From OMG group bacterium (GTDB taxonomy: Bacteria > Pseudomonadota > Gammaproteobacteria > Pseudomonadales > Azotimanducaceae), in the NCBI GenBank assembly GCA_012267385.1, contig JAAXGW010000016.1, positions 1 to 53,721 of the forward strand: DNA of 53,721 nucleotides. The letters run 5' to 3'. This document shows positions 36,753 to 45,484 of this stretch, in pieces. The position numbers and the translations under genes were made by a program. Each line of letters begins with the position of its first letter. The first letter of the stretch is position 1. The notes beneath the pieces were generated by a model. It was not told the DNA's origin. It ran no database searches and saw only the letters and a program-made list of their open reading frames with translations.

Positions 36753-37859
36753 CTAGCGACGAGCTGCTAATGATTGTGTTAATACATCAGTAGCAAGTTG
36801 ATCCGCTCGTTCTTGACCGGCGAGCCGTGAATCAGGATCGGTTGCTGTAGCTACTCTTCGCTGATGAATTCCCCTCGCCAGCGCATCGACAAGTTCGTCA
36901 ACACCCTGCCCAATGTGCGAAGAAATCGCAAATACGGTCCGTTCAGGATGTTCACGGCTGTACGAATTTTTTATCTGAATAAGTTCTTCTGCGGTAACAC
37001 AATCAATCTTCGTCAGCACCGTATAAATGGTGGTCTCTGCCAGTGTCTGACTATATTTGGCGAGTTCGTTTTCTATGTCAGTGGCATTCGTGACTGGATC
37101 AGATAGATCTGCGGGTTTGACTTCCACTAAATGCAGTAGAATCGAAGTACGTGTTAAATGGCGCATAAAACGAGTTCCCAGACCGATTCCTTCCGACGCA
37201 CCTCGAATTAGTCCAGGAACATCCGCTATCACAAAACTCTGATCAGAATTCGCTCGTACGACCCCCAAATGTGGCTTCAGCGTCGTAAAGGGAAATTCCG
37301 CGATTTGTGGTTTTGATGCTGACACTACGGAGAGGAAAGTAGATTTCCCAGCGTTCGGCATGCCAAGTAAGCCAACATCTGCAAGAACTCGCAACTGTAA
37401 GCGCAACCGTCGTTGCTCACCCGAGGTTCCTTGAGTAGTCTGTCTAGGTGATCGATTTGTGCTCGTTTTGAAAGAGGCATTACCGCGCCCTGGCTTGCCC
37501 CCATTTGCGACGGTCAACCGCATGTTCGCTTCAGTTACGTCGCCAACTACTCGCAGAGTCTCGTCGTCGACAACAGTTGTTCCGATCGGAACCGGTATCG
37601 CGAGAGCTTTGCCGTCTGCGCCTCGCTTTAAGGAACTCCCACCGGGAGCTCCATTACTTGCTTTTTGTATTGGTTTGTAGCGTAGATCGATCAACGTCGT
37701 CAATGAAGCGTCACCGACTAGATATACGGAACCTCCAGCACCACCATTACCACCGTTCGGTCCGCCTTTCGGAACATTTGCGCGTCGCAAAAAGCTGAGA
37801 CAGCCATCACCGCCTCGTCCAGCATTGACCGTGATGGTTACTTCATCAAGAAAGTTCAA
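36753..37859 (-). CDS. obgE: Obg GTPase, ribosome assembly and stress
   Basis: A 368-residue Obg-family GTPase involved in 50S maturation and growth control. The N-terminal glycine-rich Obg fold (GRGGDGCLSFLR; GGPNGGNGGAGGSVYLVG) is followed by the G domain with GMPNAGKST (P-loop), DVPGLIRGASEG (G3) and TKID (G4). It starts with TTG after a full AAGGAGG. It is third in the rplU-rpmA-obgE operon. proB, often next to obgE in pseudomonads, is absent. Confidence 0.95.
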   Translation of the reverse strand: MNFLDEVTITVNAGRGGDGCLSFLRRANVPKGGPNGGNGGAGGSVYLVGDASLTTLIDLRYKPIQKASNGAPGGSSLKRGADGKALAIPVPIGTTVVDDETLRVVGDVTEANMRLTVANGGKPGRGNASFKTSTNRSPRQTTQGTSGEQRRLRLQLRVLADVGLLGMPNAGKSTFLSVVSASKPQIAEFPFTTLKPHLGVVRANSDQSFVIADVPGLIRGASEGIGLGTRFMRHLTRTSILLHLVEVKPADLSDPVTNATDIENELAKYSQTLAETTIYTVLTKIDCVTAEELIQIKNSYSREHPERTVFAISSHIGQGVDELVDALARGIHQRRVATATDPDSRLAGQERADQLATDVLTQSLAARR

Positions 37860-37901
37860 TGTGCGTGCCTCCTTAACTGGTAGGGCACGAAATGCAGGAG
37901 C

Positions 37902-38162
37902 TTAGCTCGCCGCAATAACGCTTATGTACGTCCTTTGAAGCGATCCGTGTTTTCGAAATTCAACTGTACCGTCCGACTTGGCGAACAACGTATGATCTTT
38001 ACCGCACCCAACATTTGTTCCGGGATGGAATTTAGTACCCCGCTGCCGAACGAGAATATTTCCAGCTCGTACTAATTCACCGCCATACTTCTTGACTCCA
38101 AGCCGTTTAGATTCTGAATCACGACCGTTTTTGGTCTTCCCGCCTGCTTTCTTATGTGCCAT
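37902..38162 (-). CDS. rpmA: 50S ribosomal protein L27
   Basis: An 86-residue protein starting [19 protein letters not shown], the typical L27 N-terminus that reaches the peptidyl-transferase centre, then [20 protein letters not shown]. It lies 2 bp after rplU and 42 bp before obgE in the conserved operon. Confidence 0.97.
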   Translation of the reverse strand: MAHKKAGGKTKNGRDSESKRLGVKKYGGELVRAGNILVRQRGTKFHPGTNVGCGKDHTLFAKSDGTVEFRKHGSLQRTYISVIAAS

Positions 38163-38164
38163 TG

Positions 38165-38491
38165 TTATTTACCTTTGTACTCAATTGAGGTAATCTCGAC
38201 CAAGGTTGTTTGTTGTTTGTGTCCTTTTCGTCTTAGGTAGTTTTTTCTTCTTTTAAACTTAATAACTGTTATTTTAGGTTGGCGACTATGGTTCACCACT
38301 CGTGCATTGACTTTGCAATTCGCTAGGTAAGGAGTACCTACCGAAACCTTGTCTTTTTCTTCGTCTTTGACCATTAGCACTGAATCAAAAGAGATGTCAG
38401 AACCTATCGGAGCATCAAGTCGCTCTAACGAGAGCGTTTCTCCCGGTACGACGCGGTGTTGTTTGCCACCACTTTCAAACACGGCATACAT
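38165..38491 (-). CDS. rplU: 50S ribosomal protein L21
   Basis: A 108-residue L21 beginning [14 protein letters not shown], with the conserved [15 protein letters not shown] near the C-terminus that contacts 23S rRNA. It is the first gene of rplU-rpmA-obgE and is divergent from ispB across a 389-bp region. Confidence 0.97.
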   Translation of the reverse strand: MYAVFESGGKQHRVVPGETLSLERLDAPIGSDISFDSVLMVKDEEKDKVSVGTPYLANCKVNARVVNHSRQPKITVIKFKRRKNYLRRKGHKQQTTLVEITSIEYKGK

Positions 38492-38880
38492 GAGCGTTTT
38501 CTTCTTATTGTTTTTGGCGTTTGTTATCTAATGAGTGATTTGCAGCCCAGTAAAAGAGTACTCTCGCATTCACCAGTCGCTACAAAATTCAAGCACGGAA
38601 TTTTACACGAATCGAGTCTTTGTACACGAGTAACTTGCGCTCTCGTGACGTGTTTCGTACTGGAAATCACCATCGCCGAAGCACATGATCGTGAATCGGC
38701 CACGTGGAGGAGATATCAAATTCATAACACAGATCACACTCCGACCGCAATTCTCACTCTATCCGCACCTAGCAAATAAAATTCCTTTGCAAAATTCGTT
38801 TAGATTTCAATATTGCATCACATCGAAGAAGGATTGATCTTACCTATCCCAGTTCCACTTTGCTTGGTGGACACTGCTTA
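38492..38880. other. 389-bp divergent promoter region, rplU/ispB
   Basis: The gap must hold promoters for both directions. A plus-strand frame at 38531-38779 (83 codons) starts with ATG, but has no good ribosome-binding site and no recognisable protein character, so I do not call it. No hairpin terminator was seen. Confidence 0.45.
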
Positions 38881-39882
38881 ATGAACGCCCATGTAGCCAA
38901 TGTGCAGTCTAGTCCGACATTCGGACAGATTCGCGCGCTAGTTCAGCATGAATTCGACGAGGTTAATGGCCTCATCGACCGTCAGTTACACTCTCGAGTA
39001 CCACTCGTAGTCGAAATCGGTCGCTATATCGTTGGTTCTGGAGGCAAGCGTTTGCGACCTTTAATTGTTTTGTTAGCTGCCAAGGCTTGCAGCTACATTG
39101 GTAATGCACAGATCAAACTAGCCGTACTCGTTGAATTTCTTCATACCGCTACATTGTTACATGACGATGTTGTCGATGCTTCTGGAAAGCGGCGAGGAAA
39201 GCGTACCGTTAACGTTCTTTGGGGCAATGCCCCAAGCGTTTTAGTAGGCGACTTTCTTTACTCGCGAGCGTTTCAACTCATGGTCGAGATCGATTCGATG
39301 CCGTTGATGGAAATCATTAGCCGCGCGACGAACGTTATAGCAGAAGGCGAAGTACTACAACTTCAAAACAGCGGTAACACCGAAATCACCGAGAGTGAAT
39401 ATCTTGAAGTAATCCGTTGCAAAACAGCGATGTTGTTTCAAGCAGCCGCGCATTCAAGCGCGACACTGGCTGGCGCAGACGTTCAGGTACGCAATGCTTT
39501 AAGAGATTTTGGATGCCATTTCGGCATAGCCTACCAACTTATTGATGATTGGCTAGATTTTGCGGGTGATAGCGATGTCATGGGCAAAAATGTCGGAGAC
39601 GACTTAACCGGAGGAAAAGCCACTATACCCCTGATCTACACAATGCGAATGGGTAGTCCTAGTGAAGTTGCTTGCGTACGCAATGCCATCAGGAATCGTT
39701 CGCAGGAAGAACTGTCAACCGTAATCTCCGCTGTTCGTACGTCTGGTGCTCTGGATTACTGTAAAGCACTCGCAGAGAAACACACTCAAATGTGCATAGA
39801 ATGCTTGCAGGTGGTACCGAACAGCACTTTTCGAGAAGCACTTGTAGCGCTTGCGCGCCGTGCAATGTACCGGGCGTATTAA
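38881..39882 (+). CDS. ispB: octaprenyl diphosphate synthase
   Basis: A trans-polyprenyl synthase that makes the ubiquinone side chain. From ATG 38881 the protein is 333 residues; a GGTGG lies 10 nt before it, and an upstream TTG at 38860 is unlikely. First aspartate-rich motif DDVVD at 95-99, second DDWLD at 222-226, with GGKRLRP at 54-60 binding IPP. Divergence from rplU-rpmA-obgE is the standard gammaproteobacterial layout. Chain length cannot be read with certainty from the sequence. Confidence 0.93.
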   Translation: MNAHVANVQSSPTFGQIRALVQHEFDEVNGLIDRQLHSRVPLVVEIGRYIVGSGGKRLRPLIVLLAAKACSYIGNAQIKLAVLVEFLHTATLLHDDVVDASGKRRGKRTVNVLWGNAPSVLVGDFLYSRAFQLMVEIDSMPLMEIISRATNVIAEGEVLQLQNSGNTEITESEYLEVIRCKTAMLFQAAAHSSATLAGADVQVRNALRDFGCHFGIAYQLIDDWLDFAGDSDVMGKNVGDDLTGGKATIPLIYTMRMGSPSEVACVRNAIRNRSQEELSTVISAVRTSGALDYCKALAEKHTQMCIECLQVVPNSTFREALVALARRAMYRAY

Positions 39883-39919
39883 GTCTCTTGCGCGAAACTT
39901 AGACGTTTCAACACAAAAT

Positions 39920-39996
39920 CGGAGTGTAGCTCAGCTTGGTAGAGCACTGTCTTCGGGAGGCAGGGGCCGCCGGTTCAAATCCGGCCACTCCGACCA
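39920..39996 (+). tRNA. tRNA-Pro, anticodon CGG
   Basis: A 77-nt cloverleaf: acceptor CGGAGTG pairs with CACTCCG, D arm GCTC/GAGC, anticodon stem CTGTC/GGCAG with loop TTCGGGA (anticodon CGG), T arm CCGG-TTCAAAT-CCGG, and encoded ACCA end. C1-G72 and the discriminator A fit tRNA-Pro. It lies 37 bp after ispB and may share its transcript. Confidence 0.95.
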
Positions 39997-40045
39997 TGCC
40001 ATTTTGTTGTGGATCGAAATTGAACGTTGGGTTTAATCGTGTTTG

Positions 40046-40456
40046 CTACGAACGAGGTACTTCGATTAGACGAAATCGTTCACGCCATTGCCTTAGTGGA
40101 ATCTTGAGTTTTACTAGGTCCTGACGCCCCTTCAACCAACAGCTATACTCCGAGACTACGTACATCATCACGAATCCCGCAGCAAAGTCTGTGAGCAATG
40201 CATAATCGAAACTTGCGGTGTCATTCGAACTTGACACTACTTCCACCTGAACAAAGAATCGTGCAAATATTGTTGCCGCAGCTAACGCTGAAGCGAGGCA
40301 ACATGTGTAGAGCCACCACCTGACTTTTACTGGACGAATAGCAAGAAAAGACAGTATGCTACAAGTTAGAAACAACCCTCCTATCCATGGGGTTTGCCAA
40401 GAAAACAACGTCAATACGACAAATGCTATGCCAATTAAACCCGATAGATAGTGCAA
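40046..40456 (-). CDS. small four-span membrane protein
   Basis: A 136-residue protein with four predicted spans (about residues 3-20, 25-42, 47-70 and 88-110) and a basic cytosolic tail (RQWRERFRL). It starts with TTG at 40456, with AGAGG six nt upstream. No conserved motif is recognised. It stands alone between the tRNA and a palindromic element and is divergent from the ABC exporter. Confidence 0.6.
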   Translation of the reverse strand: MHYLSGLIGIAFVVLTLFSWQTPWIGGLFLTCSILSFLAIRPVKVRWWLYTCCLASALAAATIFARFFVQVEVVSSSNDTASFDYALLTDFAAGFVMMYVVSEYSCWLKGRQDLVKLKIPLRQWRERFRLIEVPRS

Positions 40457-40492
40457 GGATTACCTCTGGAATCTGATTGCTTGTCGATCCCA

Positions 40493-40510
40493 ACGTGTGT
40501 ATACACACGT
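40493..40510. promoter_or_regulatory. 18-bp perfect palindrome, operator candidate
   Basis: ACGTGTGTATACACACGT is fully symmetric and lies 37 bp upstream of the TTG start of the minus-strand membrane protein, in the 223-bp divergent region before the ABC exporter. Its position suits a repressor or activator dimer acting on one or both genes. Confidence 0.5.
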
Positions 40511-40679
40511 CAGTACCTAGTTGAATCGTGGAAGTTTGTACCACGGAACAGACCGATTTTACATGTCGCGAGTTTTGAAATTCTCTTCTTCGTCAGGTAG
40601 TCGAAGTGTGTTCAGCATTAGTCACAGTCTGCTCTACATTTCTTAATCCATACTCCAGCCCCAAAAAAACTATTGCATC

Positions 40680-41597
40680 ATGAACGAAGAATTCGTAGTT
40701 GACGCGATGAACATAGCGAAATCCTACAACAACATCACCGCACTTACTGATTTCTCACTTCAGGTTTCTCGAGGGCAGAGATGTGTTCTCCTAGGACCGA
40801 ATGGAGCTGGAAAGAGTACATTTCTAAATCTAGTACTAGGCGTATTGAGCGTCGATCAAGGTTCGCTCACAGTATTTGGTAAGACCCCGGGGCACATATC
40901 CGTCCGAAGACGTACTGGCTCTATGCTTCAAATTTCTGGAATCCCCAGTACGCTAACGGTACGAGAACATCTAAAACTATTCCGCACTTACTACCATCAG
41001 CCTTTTTCTACGGACGAACTCGTCCACATCGCGAGATTGGAAGGACTGGAGCGAAGAACATTTGGGTCGCTTAGCGGTGGTCAACAACAACGACTTAACT
41101 TTGCCTTAGCTTTGTGTGGAAACCCAAAGCTGCTGATTCTTGACGAACCTTCAACCTCTCATGACGTGGAAACACGACTGGCATTGTGGGATGAAGTTGA
41201 CCAACTCACAGGCACAGAACGAACTCTCTTGCTCGCTACACACAACTTACAAGAAGCTGAAAAACTTGGAGATCGGATATTAATATTCCACAACGGCCGA
41301 GTCATTGCTGACTCTAGCCCAGAAAAACTGAGGTCCATGATTGGGACTACCGAAATATCCGCACAAACCAATGTGAATGTAGAAGTGTTTGAGAGTAATC
41401 AACAAGTTAAAAGGATCGAACACGTCAACAGTCATTTAAAGCTCTACGTCACTGAGGCTGAGAGCACCGTATCGCAATTACTTCAACTAGACCCCAATCT
41501 TAAGAACTTGGCTGTGCAACCAGCTTCCCTACAAGATGCCTATTTACACCTACTTGCACCAACACAAGTTGATGAGCACTATCGCACCAGTGTTTGA
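40680..41597 (+). CDS. ABC exporter ATP-binding subunit
   Basis: A 305-residue ATPase with all motifs: GPNGAGKST (39-47), LSGGQQQR (131-138), LLILDEPS (151-158) and the ATHN histidine (188). The C-terminal 90 residues after the nucleotide-binding domain are typical of drug/antibiotic-type ABC-2 exporters (CcmA-like). The next gene overlaps it and encodes the permease. The exported compound is unknown. Confidence 0.88.
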   Translation: MNEEFVVDAMNIAKSYNNITALTDFSLQVSRGQRCVLLGPNGAGKSTFLNLVLGVLSVDQGSLTVFGKTPGHISVRRRTGSMLQISGIPSTLTVREHLKLFRTYYHQPFSTDELVHIARLEGLERRTFGSLSGGQQQRLNFALALCGNPKLLILDEPSTSHDVETRLALWDEVDQLTGTERTLLLATHNLQEAEKLGDRILIFHNGRVIADSSPEKLRSMIGTTEISAQTNVNVEVFESNQQVKRIEHVNSHLKLYVTEAESTVSQLLQLDPNLKNLAVQPASLQDAYLHLLAPTQVDEHYRTSV

Positions 41598-42363
41598 ACA
41601 ATCTTCACATTTCTGCCGAGTGCTATTGGCCGAGTCGTACACTGAATTTTTGAAGTGTTTGCGGACGCCAGCGTTTGCATCAGCGATCCTAGGCTTTCCC
41701 GTAATCGTCTACCTCTTTTGCGGGCTGGTGATTGATTGGGGAGAGACGATCGAACGTTCACATCAATTTTGGATTATCGCAACGAGTTCAATCGGCGCGA
41801 TCGGCACTGGAATGTTTGGTTTCGGCGTATATGTTGCAAATGAACGAGGTCAAGGTTGGTTGCTACTCAAACGCGTGAGCCCCATGCCGATAATCGTTTA
41901 TTTTCTGGCCAAAGCGTTGATGGCGGTCGCGTTTTCAATACTGATTAGTTGCATCATTTTGGCAATCGGACACGCTTTCGTTTCCCTCCAGCTATCTTTG
42001 GTACAGAGTGCTTTGCTAGTGGTGGTCGTTTCGTTGTCTACGATTCCGTATTGCATGATTGGACTGTTGTGCGGATTCATGACCGGTCCCAATACCGCGC
42101 ACGCTGTTGTGAACGTTTTGTACCTCCCGTTGTTGCTGCTCGGTGGTATCATTATTCCCTTTGACGTCTTACCAAAATTTGTCCAGTCGATCGCATTGTT
42201 CACGCCAGTCTTTCACTCGTCGCAACTCGCGTTCAAGTTGATAGATACGTCGTTAGGGTATCCCATATTATTGCATTTGCTCGTACTGAGTGCATACTCG
42301 GTCGTATGCGTCTCCTTGGCAGGCTTCTTCTACTCAAGAGAGAAAGCAAGGACGTTCGGTTGA
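41572..42363 (+). CDS. ABC-2 type permease
   Basis: A 263-residue membrane protein with about six spans and the ABC-2 layout (LLGGIIIPFDVLPKFVQSIA before the fifth span is the typical family segment). ATG 41572 is preferred over ATG 41536 because it leaves a shorter overlap (26 nt) with the ATPase and gives a normal N-terminus. It completes the two-gene exporter. Confidence 0.82.
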   Translation: MSTIAPVFEQSSHFCRVLLAESYTEFLKCLRTPAFASAILGFPVIVYLFCGLVIDWGETIERSHQFWIIATSSIGAIGTGMFGFGVYVANERGQGWLLLKRVSPMPIIVYFLAKALMAVAFSILISCIILAIGHAFVSLQLSLVQSALLVVVVSLSTIPYCMIGLLCGFMTGPNTAHAVVNVLYLPLLLLGGIIIPFDVLPKFVQSIALFTPVFHSSQLAFKLIDTSLGYPILLHLLVLSAYSVVCVSLAGFFYSREKARTFG

Positions 42364-42440
42364 ATCTCTTACAAACTCCCTCAATGTTGGTGAACGCATT
42401 TAAGCATGCCATCTGTCACTGAATACTTCGATAAGCTATC

Positions 42441-43649
42441 GTGTCATTTTGTGTTACTACTCGCCAATCGATCGCATCAATCGACGCGAATGATTGGAAC
42501 GCTTGTGCACTCCCACCAGGCAACCCGTACCAACCTTTTGTCGACCACAGATTTCTCGTCGCGCTAGAACAGAGCGGGTGTGTCTCGGAGGAAACCGGTT
42601 GGCTACCAAGTCACGATGAACTCAAACACAATGACGAAACCGTAGGATTGGTTCCGATGTATCTCAAAACCCATTCAAGAGGTGAGTACGTATTCGACTA
42701 CGCTTGGGCAGAAGCTTTCTACCGCGCGGGAAGAAATTACTACCCAAAGTACCAAGTCTGCGTTCCATTTACTCCTGTTACTGGCACACGCATACTGGCA
42801 AAACAAATTCAAGCTAAGACAGAAATCGAATCATCCTTAATACAAAAGATAATCGATCTCACTGACAACATGGGCGTGAGTTCTGCCCACATCACGTTTT
42901 TGAACCAGTCAGAGTGCAGCCGGGCCAAATTGGCAGGACTCTTACAGAGAATGGACTTACAGTTTCATTGGACTAATGAAGGCTACGATTCGTTTGACGA
43001 TTTCGTCTCCCAACTAACGAGCAAAAAACGCAAAAACATTCGACGTGAAAGGCGTGATGTCAAGGAAAACGACTTACACATTGAATGGCTAACGGGCTCA
43101 GATCTTCGAGAAAAGCACTGGGACGTGTTTTACTCGTTCTATCTTGAAACCAGCTCGAGAAAATGGGGCAGCACGTATCTCAATCGTGAATTCTTTAGTC
43201 GGGTGAGCACTACAATGTCAGAACGGATTCTCTTGATCCTCTGTCGGCGTGGGACAAAATACATCGCTGGAGCACTAAATTTTCTTGGAGATGAAACACT
43301 GTATGGTCGAAACTGGGGGTGCATCGAACACTATCCGTTCTTGCACTTTGAATTGTGTTATTACCAAGCGATGGAATACGCAATTCAACATTGGTTACAG
43401 AGTTTAGAGGCCGGCGCACAGGGTGCACACAAGTTTGCACGTGGCTATCGAGCACAGCCCATCTATTCTGCCCATTACATTGCCAATAAGCAGTTTCGCG
43501 CTGCAGTCGCGCAGTTCTTAGCAGATGAAATGCAGTACGTACGTCGCGATCTCGATTATCTCGACTCGCAGTCTCCCTTCAAAGCGCGTAGCCTTTCCGT
43601 GAGGGAAAGCAATGAAGCTAAGACTTGCAACGATGTCCAAGAAGCATAG
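42441..43649 (+). CDS. FemAB-like/DUF482 acyltransferase-family protein
   Basis: A 402-residue protein matching the family PF04339 (DUF482), related to FemAB/GNAT aminoacyl- or acetyltransferases. Diagnostic parts are NPYQPFVDHRFLVALEQSG near the start, DYAWAEAFYRAGRNYYPKY, KKRKNIRRERRDV, and the C-terminal GAQGAHKFARGY. No signal peptide is present. It starts with GTG. It begins 77 bp after the exporter and 6 bp before an RDD gene. The substrate is unknown. Confidence 0.82.
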   Translation: MSFCVTTRQSIASIDANDWNACALPPGNPYQPFVDHRFLVALEQSGCVSEETGWLPSHDELKHNDETVGLVPMYLKTHSRGEYVFDYAWAEAFYRAGRNYYPKYQVCVPFTPVTGTRILAKQIQAKTEIESSLIQKIIDLTDNMGVSSAHITFLNQSECSRAKLAGLLQRMDLQFHWTNEGYDSFDDFVSQLTSKKRKNIRRERRDVKENDLHIEWLTGSDLREKHWDVFYSFYLETSSRKWGSTYLNREFFSRVSTTMSERILLILCRRGTKYIAGALNFLGDETLYGRNWGCIEHYPFLHFELCYYQAMEYAIQHWLQSLEAGAQGAHKFARGYRAQPIYSAHYIANKQFRAAVAQFLADEMQYVRRDLDYLDSQSPFKARSLSVRESNEAKTCNDVQEA

Positions 43650-43655
43650 TTCTTC

Positions 43656-44504
43656 ATGACTACCACACTACCACCGCTTCCAACAACCAAAGACCCGGAT
43701 TGGACGTCGTCGCGCGGCGAAAAATTCACTCTAAGTGATGTTGAGAGACTGCAAATTCTCGACTCGAAAATTGTTTTGGAAACACCTGAAGGAGCAGAAC
43801 TAGAAATTCGTCCTGCGGGTTTTCTGCCAAGAGGAATCGCGTTTTTGGTAGATGAGTCTTTAAAACTCTTGATGATGGTCGTGTTGATAGCACTCGCCAC
43901 AATAGTAGGCTCTGTCTTTGGCCCGGCCGCGGGGCAAATAGTTAACGGAGCAACTTTAATAGTAATTTTTGTTATTGGTTGGTTCTATGGTGTGTTTTTT
44001 GAGCAACTAAACGATGGCAAAACGCCTGGAAAGGTCGTCTCGTCGATTAAAGTGACCAACGCGGAGGGTACCCCGGTTGGCATCATGCAATCGATCGTTC
44101 GAAATCTCTTCCGACCAGTCGATTCGATTGGTATGAGTTCGGTAGGATTCATGCTTTTAGGACTTCCTGGGCTTATTCCAGTGGGACTACCCGGACTATT
44201 TTTCATACTGTTCTCGAAGAATTTTCGACGTCTAGGTGATCACTTAGCGGACACAATAATTGTCTATACCAATCAGCCGCGAACCGCTCCTTACAAAGGA
44301 GTGACCTCACCCGAGACGATTCCAACAACTCTTTCATTGCAAGATCAAAATTTATTGTTAGCTTTTCAAGATCGGAGCACGGAATTTTCGGATGAGCGCA
44401 AAGTAGAACTGGCTGAGGTGCTCGAACCACTACACGGCCAACGATCTGACCAAGCCGTAGCCATCTGCTTAGGATACGCTAACGCGATACGAGGTGCCTC
44501 ATGA
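43656..44504 (+). CDS. RDD-family membrane protein, first of the MoxR cluster
   Basis: A 282-residue RDD protein. The name-giving Arg-Asp-Asp region appears as PRGIAFLVDESLK, with four spans after residue 60 and the conserved GKTPGKVVSSIKV loop. A soluble tail of about 70 residues follows. It overlaps the SpoIIM gene by ATGA. RDD proteins are suggested to be transporters or anchors; the function here is likely tied to the following AAA ATPase. Confidence 0.82.
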   Translation: MTTTLPPLPTTKDPDWTSSRGEKFTLSDVERLQILDSKIVLETPEGAELEIRPAGFLPRGIAFLVDESLKLLMMVVLIALATIVGSVFGPAAGQIVNGATLIVIFVIGWFYGVFFEQLNDGKTPGKVVSSIKVTNAEGTPVGIMQSIVRNLFRPVDSIGMSSVGFMLLGLPGLIPVGLPGLFFILFSKNFRRLGDHLADTIIVYTNQPRTAPYKGVTSPETIPTTLSLQDQNLLLAFQDRSTEFSDERKVELAEVLEPLHGQRSDQAVAICLGYANAIRGAS

Positions 44505-45484
44505 AGGAAAACCGATTTATTCTCAATCGTGAAGAGGTTTGGAATTCGTTTGAAAAAGCGCTCGACGAGTATGAACGCACTCGAAAAGTTAATACTTCGA
44601 AGAGCGTGGAAGAATTTGTTGATCTCTATCGAGCAGTGTCGCATGATCTTACAGTAGCGCGCACTCGACACTATGGAGCAACCTTAATCACTCGTCTGAA
44701 TGCGCTCGTCTTACGAGGACACAACTTGGTCTATGTCACACGCACAGGTTGGCTCGAGAACATTTTTCGGTTCTACACAAATACGTTTCCTCGAGAGGTC
44801 CGCAAACACAAAAAATGGGTACTAACGTCGTTGGTCTTGTTCACTTTTCCGTGGCTAGTAGTGTCTTACTGCATCTCTCAGTCTGATACTTTCATATACA
44901 CTGTAATGGACCCGTACATGGTAGAAGCATTCGAGACGATGTATGATCCAGACGCACCATGGCAGCAAACGGGTCCGGACGCGTCAAGTCGACTTCAAGC
45001 CTTAGGCGAGTATATAAGACACAATACTTCTATTGGTCTAGTGACGTTTGTATCGGGAATCGGTTTTGGACTGCTCACGATCTTTGTCATCTTGTTTAAC
45101 AGTGTATTTTTGGGCTCGGTGTTCGCGCATTTGACGGTTATCGGGTACGGATCAACGTTGTATCCCTTCGTAATTGGACATGGAGCACTTGAATTGACGG
45201 CCATCGTCATCGCGGGGGCCGCTGGATTGCGATTGGCCGTAGCCCTTTATTTCCCGGGTGCCTTAGGACGCCAAACTGCACTCAGACAAGGCATCCGTGA
45301 ATCCATGACACTTGCAGCAGGTTTTTTTACGATGTTCATCTTAGCGGCGTTCATCGAGGCGTTTTGGTCTCCTCAAAACCTACCCAACATTTTCAAATAT
45401 GTTGTAGGCGTCATCTTATGGGCACTGGTGCTTTCGTATTTTTTCTTTGCGGGCCGGAATGAAATTTCAAGACTCTCAGGTTAA
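44501..45484 (+). CDS. SpoIIM-family (DUF95) membrane protein
   Basis: A 327-residue protein with a helical N-terminal domain (FVDLYRAVSHDLTVAR, residues 43-58) and about five spans in the remainder, including FVSGIGFGLLTIFVILFN, typical of the stage II sporulation M family found far outside spore formers. It overlaps both the preceding RDD gene (4 nt) and the next gene. Part of the conserved MoxR/DUF58 membrane cluster. Confidence 0.82.
   Translation: MKENRFILNREEVWNSFEKALDEYERTRKVNTSKSVEEFVDLYRAVSHDLTVARTRHYGATLITRLNALVLRGHNLVYVTRTGWLENIFRFYTNTFPREVRKHKKWVLTSLVLFTFPWLVVSYCISQSDTFIYTVMDPYMVEAFETMYDPDAPWQQTGPDASSRLQALGEYIRHNTSIGLVTFVSGIGFGLLTIFVILFNSVFLGSVFAHLTVIGYGSTLYPFVIGHGALELTAIVIAGAAGLRLAVALYFPGALGRQTALRQGIRESMTLAAGFFTMFILAAFIEAFWSPQNLPNIFKYVVGVILWALVLSYFFFAGRNEISRLSG

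Noticed and set aside
38531-38779. Plus-strand frame of 83 codons between rplU and ispB
   Set aside because: No ribosome-binding site, no recognisable protein features, and it occupies a divergent promoter region.
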